Below, piece by piece: positions 1-8,360 of a DNA stretch of 17,230 nucleotides. The translations under genes and the position numbers were made by a program. Below the pieces are notes generated by a model. The model searched no databases. It was not told the origin of the DNA and worked only from the letters and a program-made list of their open reading frames with translations. The DNA lies in assembly GCA_004802725.1 (NCBI GenBank), contig SGPM01000461.1, positions 1-17,230 on the forward strand, read 5' to 3'. Numbering within the stretch: the stretch's first letter is position 1; every line of letters begins with the position of its first letter. The DNA comes from Antrodiella citrinella (lineage: Eukaryota; Basidiomycota; Agaricomycetes; Polyporales; Steccherinaceae).

Positions 1-63
1 ATCCCGACCGCCTCCAGGAGCAGACCGAATGCCTCACCACCGCGACGGCGGCGTCGCGGTGAG

Positions 64-99
64 CAGGACACCGCGCAGCTATGCGCATACGGTGTCCTG
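64..99. repeat. 36-nt hairpin, left copy 1
   Basis: Outer arms CAGGACACC and GGTGTCCTG pair perfectly (9 bp). Inside them GCGCA and TGCGC pair again around the centre. The same 36-nt layout with small changes recurs at 179-214, 4700-4735 and 4788-4823. Confidence 0.85.
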
Positions 100-178
100 C
101 AGTGTGCGGCTCGTCATCCCGACCGCCTCCAGGAGCAGACCGAATGCCCCACCACCGCGACGGCGGCGTCGCGGTGAG

Positions 179-214
179 CAGGACACCGCGCAGCTATGCG
201 CATTCGGTGTCCTG
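179..214. repeat. 36-nt hairpin, left copy 2
   Basis: Identical to the copy at 64-99 apart from one base in the loop side (GCGCATT instead of GCGCATA). It belongs to the second 115-bp unit. Confidence 0.85.
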
Positions 215-247
215 CAGTGTGGGGCGAGGGATTCAGAACACCAGGAG

Positions 248-350
248 ATGAGGACGACCGAGCGACCGAGGATGACTGAGCGACCGAGGATGACCGAGCG
301 ACCGAGGATGACCGAGCGACCCGAGGATGACCGAGCGACCGAGGATGACG
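248..350. repeat. 18-bp minisatellite
   Basis: About five to six head-to-tail copies of an 18-bp unit of the type GAGGATGACCGAGCGACC, with one 1-bp insertion (CGACCCGAGG) and one C-to-T change. It would translate as a simple repeat in any frame, and there is no sign of a real exon. Confidence 0.85.
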
Positions 351-372
351 ACTGCACCACCGCGACGGCGGC

Positions 373-392
373 ATAGCTGCGCGGTGTCCTGC
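373..392. repeat. Inverted half copy of the 36-nt hairpin
   Basis: CATAGCTGCGCGGTGTCCTG is the exact reverse complement of the first 20 nt of the hairpin at 64-83. A similar GGTGTC-rich stretch follows to about 418 and contains an N at 399. It looks like a rearranged fragment of the same repeat. Confidence 0.65.
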
Positions 393-418
393 AGTGTGNG
401 GGTGTCTCGCAGTGTGGG

Positions 419-668
419 GCTCAAGCAACCAACCAACGAGCATGGCGCCCCCGTTCTGAGGCAGAGCACAACTGTCGCCGCGACGCCTGCATCACAACGA
501 GTAGCATACCGAGCTGCAGTGCGTGTATCGTGCCGCACAGGCATTAGCCGCGTCTTACAGACATTCGCTCTGTTACGCACACTTTATGTAGTTAGTTACA
601 TGTACTATCAATCACATGTACACGTAGGTCAAACATCTGTCATAAGTCCCAAATCAGACCCGGCATGG
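419..668. other. Intergenic upstream region, no gene seen
   Basis: Non-repetitive DNA between the left repeat patch and the first gene. Reading frames are short and carry no recognisable domain. It probably contains the upstream promoter of the dioxygenase-like gene. I see no other structured element. Confidence 0.5.
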
Positions 669-676
669 TATATAAG
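669..676 (+). promoter_or_regulatory. TATA box of the dioxygenase-like gene
   Basis: TATATAAG lies 71 nt upstream of the ATG at 740. The leader between them has no other ATG and has a CACCACCATC context just before the start, as expected for a short fungal 5' UTR. Confidence 0.55.
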
Positions 677-739
677 CAAATCAAACAGGATCGTTCATCA
701 AGCATCACCATCTATCGTTTCTCAATCTGCACCACCATC

Positions 740-2892
740 ATGTCCAGCGAAAAACGCCTACGCTCGAACACCACTGCTAGTCGTGCCTCCCAGGGTAAAT
801 ACCCCCGTACGATTTCCAGTCATGACGAAGACGAAGAAGACGAAACCCAGAACATCGAGTACGGTGTTGGTTCGTTGACCGAAGTTGACCTGGAGTTGGT
901 CAGGATGGCGAAGGTTCACATAGCGGACCCCAAGAAACTGCCGGCGTGGAACCAAATAGTATGTGGCTACTCGCCACGATTCGCCAGCTGCTCACGTCCC
1001 ATCAGAAGGCAGCTCGAAGGCAGACCAAGTTTGCGATACCCACTCCCACCGGCACATTACCCCAACCCGTCCCCACACCAATTCATTCCCGTGCCCGTCA
1101 ACGTGCCATGCACGGTCAGATCAGCCAGGCTCATGGTGAGATGCTCGCCAGGATCCGACACCCGATTGCGACCGTGAGCACAGGCTTCACGTTCGAGGAG
1201 ATGCTGCGTTTCCCAAACAACAATAGCAACCCTAACCTGATGGAAAAGCTGAGGCAGCAGTGCCAGTCGATGCCATCGGACAACGAGCACGTTATCTCGT
1301 ACTCCACACGGTATGTCACCACGGACAATCCGCCCAAAACTGTGCTGGTGTACCTCGGGTACTCTCCCGAACTTGAACATCCTTCTCAGGCAGCCCAGTC
1401 GGCGCAGTCGGGCCCGTCTCAGGATAACCATCAGTCAGACGAAAGCCTTCGTGATCACCCAGATCTAGCGTCTCTGAGGCCAGCCTCTAACCTTACGGAT
1501 CCCGAACACCAGAACAAGCAGAAGAAGAAGCCGANGAAAAGAAAAGGTAAACAGAATGTCAGGTTAGAGAGTGACAGTGATGAGGAGGACGACTCGGCAG
1601 ACCAGGAGGCGACAGCAGCTCGGGTGCCTTCCAACTTGGGACAGCTTTTGAGTCTCGCTGATCAGTATAAGAACCGGTCGTATTTGGACATGGTAAAAAA
1701 GGAGAGAGCACAGGGCCGGCGATCTCGTTCACAGGGTCTCACGGTGAGCTGGGCTTATCATTCCGAACTAACCACCCACCCACTCCATTTGTCTGCAGAA
1801 TAATCTTCTTCGGTCATTGGATGTTTCCACACAAGAATTGTTGTCTGCCAATCCAAACCCTCCCCCGGCGTCGGACTACCGCCACAACGTTCGAGGCGCA
1901 CAGCCGCCCTCTGGTGACCTTCCCGATGAAGCCTTGGTCGCGCACTATCTCGATTCAACGACGTCCACGTACGAAACTGATGATGGACTCAAACGTGAAT
2001 GTTCGGCGTTGCTTCACTTAGTGGCGGTATGGTTTCAAAATGGGCACAAGTATGACGCAGCAACGGTGCGTGTCTGAAGGCAATGCCTATAGTTTACACA
2101 GAAAACTAACATACACAGGCTCCGACGCCGTCCAAGGACATGCTTCCCGGCACATGCAAGAAAATCGTGGGCGTACGATCGTGGTATCAAGTCACGGGCC
2201 CACTGGCAGCAGCGCTCAGTGCCGTATTCGAGACGTTCATGCCAGAGGCGTTCAAAGAATACAAGGCAGCGTTCGAGGCCGGTCGCTGGTACTCTGAAGA
2301 TCCAGGTCCATGGCTTGGCCGCACTNTGGTGTTCAAGTTGCAGCTGTTTCTGCATTTTGATCCATCTGAGGCTGGCCCCACCATCTCCTTCCCTTACGGC
2401 TACTTCACCGGAGGGCAGATGTTATTTCCTGGATTGTCCGCACGATTTTTGTGAGTCACATTTTGAAACATGAGTCAGCCGACATAACAACCTTTGGTCA
2501 GATATGAGCGGGGACACATGGTTCTATCGTACTCTGGTCGCCTCGCTCACACGGTGNAAACTTGGGAGTCTATGCACCTGAACAAGGTACCGAACGATCT
2601 GAAGCAGCAGGGTGTCACACCAGGCCGCGTGAGCGCGGTGTTCATGTGCCCTGATGCCACGTTCAACAAGTGCAAAGACAAGCCAGCAAACTGGGGAGTC
2701 AAGTCGGGGTTCGGACGGGCGATTCCTATGGCTACCGGCAAGGAACAACGGGCTCGTGACCAGATACGCAGCGCGGGCCCGTCGCAGATCAGTCAGATGG
2801 TGGACGTGGCGAACGTGAAGGAGGGCAATGACATTGGGGCAGACGGCGAAGACTTGATCTGTGTTTTACATGCCGAGGAGGATGACGAGTAA
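740..2892 (+). CDS. Probable Fe(II)/2-oxoglutarate dioxygenase, TET/JBP-like fold
   Basis: Five exons join in frame: 740-958, 1006-1743, 1799-2065, 2119-2450 and 2502-2892, giving 648 aa. The introns are 47-55 nt; the third has CTAAC just before its acceptor. Residues 1-400 are poorly conserved-looking and charged, with an acidic run near 28-36 and a Lys-rich then Ser/Asp/Glu-rich stretch near 240-290 that could serve nuclear targeting. The C-terminal third has the double-stranded beta-helix signature: H487-F-D489, then SFPYGYFTGGQM, a distal histidine H535 (LAHTV) and R561 in GRVSAVFM. Known for the fold: the HxD and distal H bind iron and the Arg binds 2-oxoglutarate. TET/JBP enzymes oxidise 5-methylcytosine or thymine in DNA; assigning that substrate here is inference. 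N bases at 1535, 2326 and 2557 leave three residues uncertain. The start is the first ATG after the TATA box. A generic prolyl-hydroxylase-like dioxygenase is the main alternative. Confidence 0.62.
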
Positions 2893-3023
2893 TTTTTTTG
2901 TAGACCTCATACGACCAGCAAAGTATTTGATAGCAGTTTGACACACAGTTCGGCACGGACCGGACAGACGCCAGACCTGTGTTTCACTAGGGAGTGTTTC
3001 CTTTTGGTTCGAACTCACACACC

Positions 3024-4104
3024 ATGGCCTCCTCACGATCGAGTCGACGTGTTGCACAACGACCGGTGTATGCAGTGGAGGATGACAGCGGTGCATCCTT
3101 GTACCCGTTCACACATGCAAGGACCACGTTTGAACACGAAGTGCACGCGCTCAACCAGCAGAGCTTTCCTACGTCGAAGTACGCACGGATGGACGACATT
3201 GCCGTATACATGCTGTTTCGAAAGAAGCGCAGCGGTACCGGTCGATTGTTGTTTCAACCTGAGCAGGTCTCGAACGTTGCCATCTCCTCGGAAGACACGG
3301 AGAAGCTCATTGCGATCGCGAAGCAATGGCCATTAGGATCGACATCAGAAGTGTCGAGGGCGGACAGGGCCAGGGAGATGGCGCACGCTATAGCAGTCTC
3401 ACTGCCCAAGCTCGTGGAAGACACAGACGTGGCGGTCATGCAACAGTGCGTGTATTGTCCAATTTTATATTCTCTTCAGCTCATTAGGTGTAGCGTTTTA
3501 CATCGGTACATGATATTGTACAGAGTGGGTAGCATGGCTAAGATACAGAAAGTGTCGTTCGACGGGAAGACACTGTCAGGAGGGGTTGTAGCAACACAGC
3601 GGATCGTGGTGGACACTGCCGTCTTGGAATTATGCGGGTCACTGTCATCTGACGTTACTGACCACACACCGGGGCTCTCTGTCATCGAGTCCGGTAGGCG
3701 ACAACTCGGACCTCGAGGGCCTCGTCTTATTCTGGGACCGTTTCGATTCGTGAATCACGATTGCGAACCTAATTGCCAGGTGAGTGTCTCAAGTACTTCT
3801 CGTGTTCGCACGAGCTTACTGGGTCCAGTTCATGCAAATCGCGCAGACTCACGCGTACAGCATTGTCAGCCTTCGGAACATCGAGCCAGGAGAACCAATC
3901 CTGGTGAGCTACAGTGCCCAAGGGTATTCTGGATACGGGGACACCCCCTGCCGGTGCCGTACTTGTCGACCGACGTCGCCTCCGACCAAACCACCAGGGC
4001 AAGACCCGTACCCAGCACCAAAAGAGGGCAAGGTGCGAGCAACACGGCGTGGAGGGAAGCGCAATAGAAGACGCGAGATCTGTGATGACGCAGAGAATCA
4101 GTAG
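3024..4104 (+). CDS. SET-domain protein, SUV4-20/KMT5-like lysine methyltransferase
   Basis: Three exons join in frame: 3024-3445, 3524-3779 and 3829-4104, giving 317 aa. The first intron (78 nt) is a multiple of three and has no stop, so its retention would also give an open frame. Residues 1-140 form a helical-looking N-terminal part. The SET domain spans about 150-273: GGVVATQRI near the start, GPFRFVNHDCEPNC with N218-H219 and C221/C225, then SLRNIEPGEPILVSY with the catalytic-type Tyr254, and a zinc-binding post-SET C267-R-C269-R-T-C272. In SUV4-20/KMT5 enzymes the same motifs bind S-adenosylmethionine and methylate histone H4 Lys20; activity and target here are inferred from the motifs. 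The tail (273-317) is Pro-rich then basic. The ATG has a strong context (CACACCATGGCC) and lies 131 nt after the stop of the dioxygenase-like gene on the same strand. Confidence 0.82.
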
Positions 4105-4450
4105 AGCAGAATACAAAGTCATGGATTCCATTGGCTTCAGTCGGCCGATGACACTCGGTAATTGTGGTGATGATCGGTAGCACACCTCAAGAATTCGTTC
4201 GGTGAATGCAGCTATCGCCGCTGTGCAATCAACCTCAGAAGCGACATTAGCGATACAATTTATCCAAGAAATAGGTCAAGTGTGGCCGGATTTATGATAG
4301 CATATTCGGCAGCCCTGGAAACCTTGATGGCGGAATTTTTGATGCCTATTTTAGGAATGCCCACATTGATTAAGGAAATTTTCACGTCTAATCTGGGACG
4401 ACCGACACACTGGAACCGATGTCATGACAACGGCATGCTTGGCACTCACA
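4105..4450. other. Intergenic region after the SET gene
   Basis: No coding frame with recognisable features. A short open frame at 4282-4524 crosses the TATA box and repeats that follow and is not supported. The stretch up to about 4660 could be part of a solo long terminal repeat (TATA box followed by a pyrimidine-rich leader), but I could not define its ends. Confidence 0.35.
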
Positions 4451-4452
4451 CA

Positions 4453-4460
4453 TATATAAA
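4453..4460 (+). promoter_or_regulatory. TATA box with no gene after it
   Basis: TATATAAAGGGGGCT is a strong core-promoter match. It is followed by a C/T-rich stretch and then tandem repeats instead of an open frame. It may drive a non-coding transcript or be the promoter of a decayed LTR element. Confidence 0.4.
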
Positions 4461-4517
4461 GGGGGCTAAGCTCAGTGTTGGACACCCCACTTTTCTACCC
4501 TCTCCACCTTGGAGCGT

Positions 4518-4606
4518 GCTTTGAGTCCGTGAATACTCGCGACTTGGCATGTCCTAAAGCGAACTTCACTATGACGCTTTGAGCCCGTGAATACTCGCGG
4601 CTTGGC
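4518..4606. repeat. 58-bp direct repeat, two copies
   Basis: GCTTTGAGTCCGTGAATACT continues through CGCGACTTGGC at 4518-4548 and returns at 4576-4606 with two base changes. The spacing is 58 bp and the intervening bases are not conserved. Confidence 0.8.
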
Positions 4607-4699
4607 TGAGTGACCGACGCTCTCACTTCCCCTCATCCCTCTGGTCTCCTACACCCCTTGTGTGGCGGCTGATATGTCTGGCGGCTGCGCTGTGACATG

Positions 4700-4735
4700 C
4701 GGGACACCTCGCAGCTGTGCGATCAAGGTGTCCTG
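4700..4735. repeat. 36-nt hairpin, right copy 1
   Basis: Arms CGGGACACCT and AGGTGTCCTG enclose CGCAGCTGTGCG. It has the same length and base order as the left copies at 64-99 and 179-214, with about six differences. The second base of the left arm is mismatched. Confidence 0.8.
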
Positions 4736-4787
4736 CCTTTGAGGTCTGGGGGCTGATTGATATGTCTGGCGGCTGCGCTGTGACATG

Positions 4788-4823
4788 CAGGACACCTCGC
4801 AGCTGTGCGATCAAGGTGTCCTG
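4788..4823. repeat. 36-nt hairpin, right copy 2
   Basis: Arms CAGGACACCT and AGGTGTCCTG pair perfectly over 10 bp around CGCAGCTGTGCG. It is the best-paired member of the family. Confidence 0.85.
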
Positions 4824-4845
4824 CCTTTGAGTTCTGGGGCTTGAC

Positions 4846-5635
4846 CAGCCAATTTGGTTTGTTCCTGGCGTGGGACTAGTCTCTCTTTACCTTTTNGTCG
4901 CCTCTCTTTCTCAATTTCTGTCTGAATTTCTTTATGTATTTTCCTCTCTGTTTCTCTGTCTCAATCTCTGGGTCTCTCTGCCTGTGTTCACACTTTTCGA
5001 CGCCGCCTCGCAATCGCGTTCATACTTTTTTTGCCTGCGTTCACACTTTCGACAGGGGCAGGAAAATTCTTTTCAGGGCGNCAGCTGCCCTCGCTCAAAG
5101 GGCGTACGGGTGTCGTCCACGAATGGGCATACACTTAGTCAGCTTTTCGGCGGGGCNGCTGCCCAGTGGATCATTACGGCGACGCAGGGCGGGCTCTGAG
5201 GGGCGGGGACACGTGTAATATTGACATTAAGTAGGGTGTANACGACAGGTAGGACCATAGACATGTAGAAATAGTAACAGATACAGTGAACATTAAGTAG
5301 GGAACGTAGGAATACGAAACGAAGACGGAGGACGACGAACGCGTGCGCGCCCTCGACAGCGACGGGAAGGCAGAGGCTACACAAGATATTTATGGGCATA
5401 AAATTAAGTCGAGTTAGGCTAGCATAGGGGTTATGTTAGCAAAAAGCCATTCTGACGAAATTGAGAGATGCTAAGCGCCCACAGATAGAGAGTGAAGACT
5501 GGTGTCGCTCAGATAAAACGGACGATATAATGCAGGCGAAAGGAGGAGAACATCATCTGACGAGGGGATTGGATGGAAGACGATTAGTATGGAAGGTTAA
5601 TGTGTTGTATAAGTATTGAATTCATTTCATGTCTG
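4846..5635. other. Intergenic region with a pyrimidine-rich tract
   Basis: From about 4880 to 5000 the + strand is dominated by C and T (CTCTCTTT, TCTGTCTC and similar). Two copies of CATTAAGTAGGG occur near 5224 and 5291. N bases are at 4896, 5091, 5157 and 5241. The frames here are low complexity and no gene is supported. Confidence 0.5.
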
Positions 5636-5665
5636 TCCGAAGATGTTCATGTGAATATGTTCGGA
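5636..5665. repeat. 30-nt palindromic element
   Basis: Imperfect palindrome starting TCCGAAGATGTTC and ending GAATATGTTCGGA. It is the first copy, from the left, of the family spread over 5.6-16.7 kb. Confidence 0.7.
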
Positions 5666-5802
5666 GTGTTGACAATGAATTCATATATAACATATTTCAT
5701 TCAGAGAAAGTCATGTAAATTATATAGAGAGGAAGAGAATCAAATGAACGAGAGGTAAGGTGTATGGAAGATCAATGAAAGTCTGTAAGTGAGTGATATA
5801 TG

Positions 5803-5832
5803 TCCGAAGATATGCGTGTGAATATGTCCGGA
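5803..5832. repeat. 30-nt palindromic element upstream of family gene 1
   Basis: Starts TCCGAAGATATGC and ends GAATATGTCCGGA. It is followed about 80 nt later by AGCGGAGATAGTC (5912). That order recurs at 7866-8000 and 9328-9460. Confidence 0.75.
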
Positions 5833-5888
5833 GTTTTTATACACATTGTATAAATAATATTATGGTAAGCACTGATTTTATATACGCA

Positions 5889-6141
5889 CACAGTGTGGTA
5901 TAAATGAAATACACAGCGGAGATAGTCAAATGAAGATGGTCGGGGCAAGTTGGATAGGGGAAGAAGCGGAGATTGAAATGAGGATGATGATATCATAAAA
6001 TATGATATACGGGAATGTTAAAAATTGAAAGGAAGATTTATGATGGATGGAAATAGACAAATAGATGAGATGAAAAGAATTGGCAATGAAAGGTGTGGTA
6101 TTATATGAGGAGACGAGAAGAGGGAAAAGGGAGACCAAGTG
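5889..6141. repeat. Upstream flank shared by family genes 1 and 2
   Basis: This stretch aligns with 9426-9685. The clearest shared words are AATATGATATACGGG (5997 and 9538), GGAAGATTT, and AATTGGCAATGAAAGGTGTG followed by GTAT (6077 and 9621). The similarity is patchy, with small insertions and deletions. The block probably holds the common promoter of the duplicated genes. Confidence 0.75.
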
Positions 6142-6270
6142 AAAACGACTTCACATTCTTGTGGAAACTACTCTGTGTCATCTATCGCAACGACTGGAAA
6201 GGTGCGTGCGAATGAGGATGACGTCATTTCACGAACTAGTATTGACCGGGTTGAAAGGTAGGATAAGGAG

Positions 6271-7560
6271 ATGGAGTACGAGTCAGATGGATTGGAAGAT
6301 GATGAGGATGTTAGTGGATGGGAAGAGGATGCAGATGTGAGTACGCGGATCCTTCTGTCGCAGGATGAAGCGTTAGAGATGGGTGAGGAGGGAAAGTTGG
6401 AAGGGGACATAGAGAATGACGAAGAGGAGATGTCCGAGATGAGAATGTCTCCGGAGATGAGAATAGTGTCTCCGGATATAGAGGACGCTGATGAGGAGAT
6501 GTCGGAGATGTCGCATTCTGATGCTACGGAAGCCGACTTGGAAGTGAGTGTATGAAAATTTGTGGATAAAAAAGATGATGGACTGACAAGTTGATTCAGC
6601 ACGACCGATTTGAGCTGGATGCGGGGAAAGTACGAGGGCGTCGACGACGGACGACATGCGAGCGGATCAAGGACGCGAGCGAGAGCGGGAGCCTTCGCGA
6701 GGAGGTTCGGGTGATCATCTGGCAACGGATGTCTCATGCGAAGGAGTACCGGAAGTGCTTGGACATGATATTCGAGAAGCTGAAGGAGATCCGAGCGCTG
6801 ACTACGTTCTCGTGCTCGTCGGTGATGCCGCCTGGACCGACGTTGCGTCTGGAGGAGTTGCGACGGTTCTCTACGACACTGGAACTGCTTCAGCTGTCGA
6901 ATGTTGCATACCTTCCGAGAGCGTTGAGCGGGTTCGATGGACCGATCCGGTTGGAGCGGTTGAGAAAATATGTTGGGCCGGTGACGTACATGCAACAGAT
7001 AGATGCGCCGGTACTGGAGCAGTTGTTTGTGAGTACCACACTTCAGGAGGTGTATTCGGTGGAGCATGTGATGAACAAGTTGGAGCGGATCATGACGGTG
7101 GAAGTGTTGCTGACGGGGGGAGTGGAGTCGGAGTTTGTGGTGTTGGAAGAGACGGATGATGTGTGGATGGAGGCGACAGCTTTTCTGTTGGAGATGATCG
7201 GTGATTATTCCGGGGATGCGAGTAAGGAAGTGATGACATTGACGGTGTATGTCAGTTCGGACTTAGAAGTGGTGAGTGGAGGGGAGTGATCTGTGTGAAA
7301 CGATGTGCTAACTGGGGATCGATTAGGTGGAACGACTGCCTCTGGTGCTTCGAAGAGTGTCGAAGTACATGAAGAGGGTGAACGTTGTGACGGTTGTGAC
7401 GTTGAAGCATGAAATAAGGTGGAAGGGGAAACCGGGGATGAATGGAGTTGGATGGAAGTTGTCTGTGAGGGAGGAGGGAATGGATGTGATGCAGATGAGA
7501 GCGATGATGAAACATGGATTGGGATCGGCGGATGGAGAGATGAGTGTTCCTGACGAGTAA
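6271..7560 (+). CDS. Unknown family, member 1 (392 aa)
   Basis: Three exons, all joined at phase 0: 6271-6543, 6600-7271 and 7327-7560. The introns are 56 and 55 nt, and the second has CTAAC before its acceptor. Exon 1 (residues 1-91) is very rich in Asp/Glu/Met. Exon 2 (92-315) holds the conserved core: an RGRRRR basic patch, REYRKCLDMIF-like helix (AKEYRKCLDMIF here), MPPGPTLRL at 167-175, and SGFDGPIRLERL. Exon 3 ends ...VPDE. The spaced leucines suggest a leucine-rich or F-box-like repeat protein, but no repeat consensus is clear and I do not recognise the family. No signal peptide or membrane segment is visible. The ATG follows what looks like a 5' UTR intron (donor GTGCGTG near 6211, acceptor GGTAG near 6256). 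Exon 2 is nearly identical to that of member 2 in its first 430 nt. Confidence 0.75.
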
Positions 7561-7618
7561 GGAGTATATTGGTAATAAGATCATCATGACAATGGAACGA
7601 GGCATGGGTGGGAAGGAC

Positions 7619-7692
7619 GCGAACATATGCGAGCGAAGATGTTCGGAACTCACAACGCTCAGAGCGGACATATCAAACGAACATGGTTCCGA
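7619..7692. repeat. Two palindromic elements in the shared 3' flank
   Basis: Copies at about 7619-7647 (ending GATGTTCGGA) and 7664-7692 (starting GCGGACATATC). The stretch GTTCGGAACTCACAAC then CAGAGCGGACATAT recurs at about 11325-11358, downstream of family gene 2, so the downstream flank was duplicated as well. Confidence 0.7.
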
Positions 7693-7749
7693 TGACATAG
7701 TAATCATCAATGCGTACATACTTCATTAGGTTAATTAACCCGGAGGAAG

Positions 7750-7895
7750 TCCGGACATATTCAAGCGAATATGTCCGCCAGATTTTAGTCTAAGTGATGA
7801 ATATGAGTCCGAACATATTCAAGCGAATATGTCCGCCAGATTTTAGTCTAAGTGATGAATATGAGTCCGAACATATTCAAGCGAATATGTCCGGA
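7750..7895. repeat. Three palindromes in a 58-bp tandem array
   Basis: Palindromes at 7750-7779, 7808-7837 and 7866-7895 are separated by an identical spacer containing CCAGATTTTAGTCTAAGTGA. Arms CGGACATATTC and GAATATGTCCG pair perfectly over 11 bp in the first copy; the centre is AAGC. The second and third copies start TCCGAACATATTC. These are the most regular members of the family. Confidence 0.9.
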
Positions 7896-8360
7896 TGTTT
7901 ACATTATATTATTGGAATGGCATGTGTATAAGGATACATTTGATATACGGAAACTGAGTGGTATGGATGAGATACTAAGCGGAGATAGTCATCTGAATAT
8001 CATCGGAGAGAAGTTAGCACATGCCGGGGCAACCTACACAGATCTCGAATTAGATTATATAATGTTACATTCATCCAAAATATAGAATCGAAGACGTCTT
8101 TGTGACGATGGGAATTGAAAACCCCATGCCGAACGTACACGGATCGACCATCATCAACATCTCGTGAGCACACACTCGGACTTGAAGAGGGCGATACCAG
8201 TTACCGCATTTGGCATAGTGTGTTTTTTGACAGGTGCGGGGTTTCCCGCTCTCACTGTCAATACCTGGGACGCAGTTCTGACTCCGCGACTGCGTGCGCG
8301 CTCGTTGATCATTCCTCGCTGCTCACCATCACGGCCGACCATCGCATCATCTTCGGTACA
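7896..8360. other. Intergenic region with a partial family-gene upstream block
   Basis: AGCGGAGATAGTC with GAATATCATCGGAGAGAAGTT at about 7978-8015 matches the blocks upstream of family genes 1 (5912) and 2 (9443), yet no family gene follows. The rest, to 8360, shows no supported coding frame; it is probably the leader of the small gene at 8361. Confidence 0.5.

Larger units (their letters stand above)
1..223. repeat. Two tandem copies of a 115-bp GC-rich unit
   Basis: The block beginning ATCCCGACCGCCTCCAGGAG at position 1 starts again at 116 with only a few substitutions, so the period is 115 bp. The second copy loses similarity near 223. Each unit holds two hairpins: an outer one built on CGCGACG/CGTCGCG (about 34-63 and 149-178), and the CAGGACACC/GGTGTCCTG hairpin listed separately. 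The array may continue to the left of the window. No credible gene is seen here; the open frames across it are low-complexity translations of the repeat. Confidence 0.9.
4671..4845. repeat. Two tandem copies of an 88-bp unit
   Basis: The unit starting GATATGTCTGGCGGCTGCGC at 4671 starts again at 4759 and is nearly identical to about 4840. Each copy contains one 36-nt hairpin. The patch mirrors the left patch at 1-392, with the dioxygenase/SET pair between them. Confidence 0.88.

Noticed and set aside
29..580. Several overlapping frames in the left repeat patch
   Set aside because: They translate the 115-bp and 18-bp repeats on both strands, with no unique sequence or splice structure.
740..4104. 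KDZ-type transposase next to the dioxygenase gene
   Set aside because: Looked for because TET/JBP genes are often linked to such elements, but no transposase-like frame was found in this window.
6168..7067. Long open frame on the - strand (299 codons) opposite family gene 1, with a shorter counterpart opposite gene 2
   Set aside because: It is the mirror of the biased codon use in exons 1-2 of the + strand gene, crosses its intron without splice logic, and is low complexity (Ser/Arg/His).
6656..7159. Second + strand frame inside exon 2, also open in gene 2 (10185-10676) and partly in gene 3 (12575-12811)
   Set aside because: Its persistence follows from near-identical DNA in genes 1 and 2 and from shared codon bias. 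It lacks splice signals of its own and the protein is Gly/Val/Ala low complexity.
7750..7895. CRISPR array
   Set aside because: Only three units, and the spacers are identical to each other; the genome is eukaryotic. It is a plain tandem duplication.
7852..8085. Open frame beginning with a PNIFKRICP-type peptide; a similar one ends near 9364
   Set aside because: The peptide is just the translation of the palindromic element and its flank, so it is repeat-derived.
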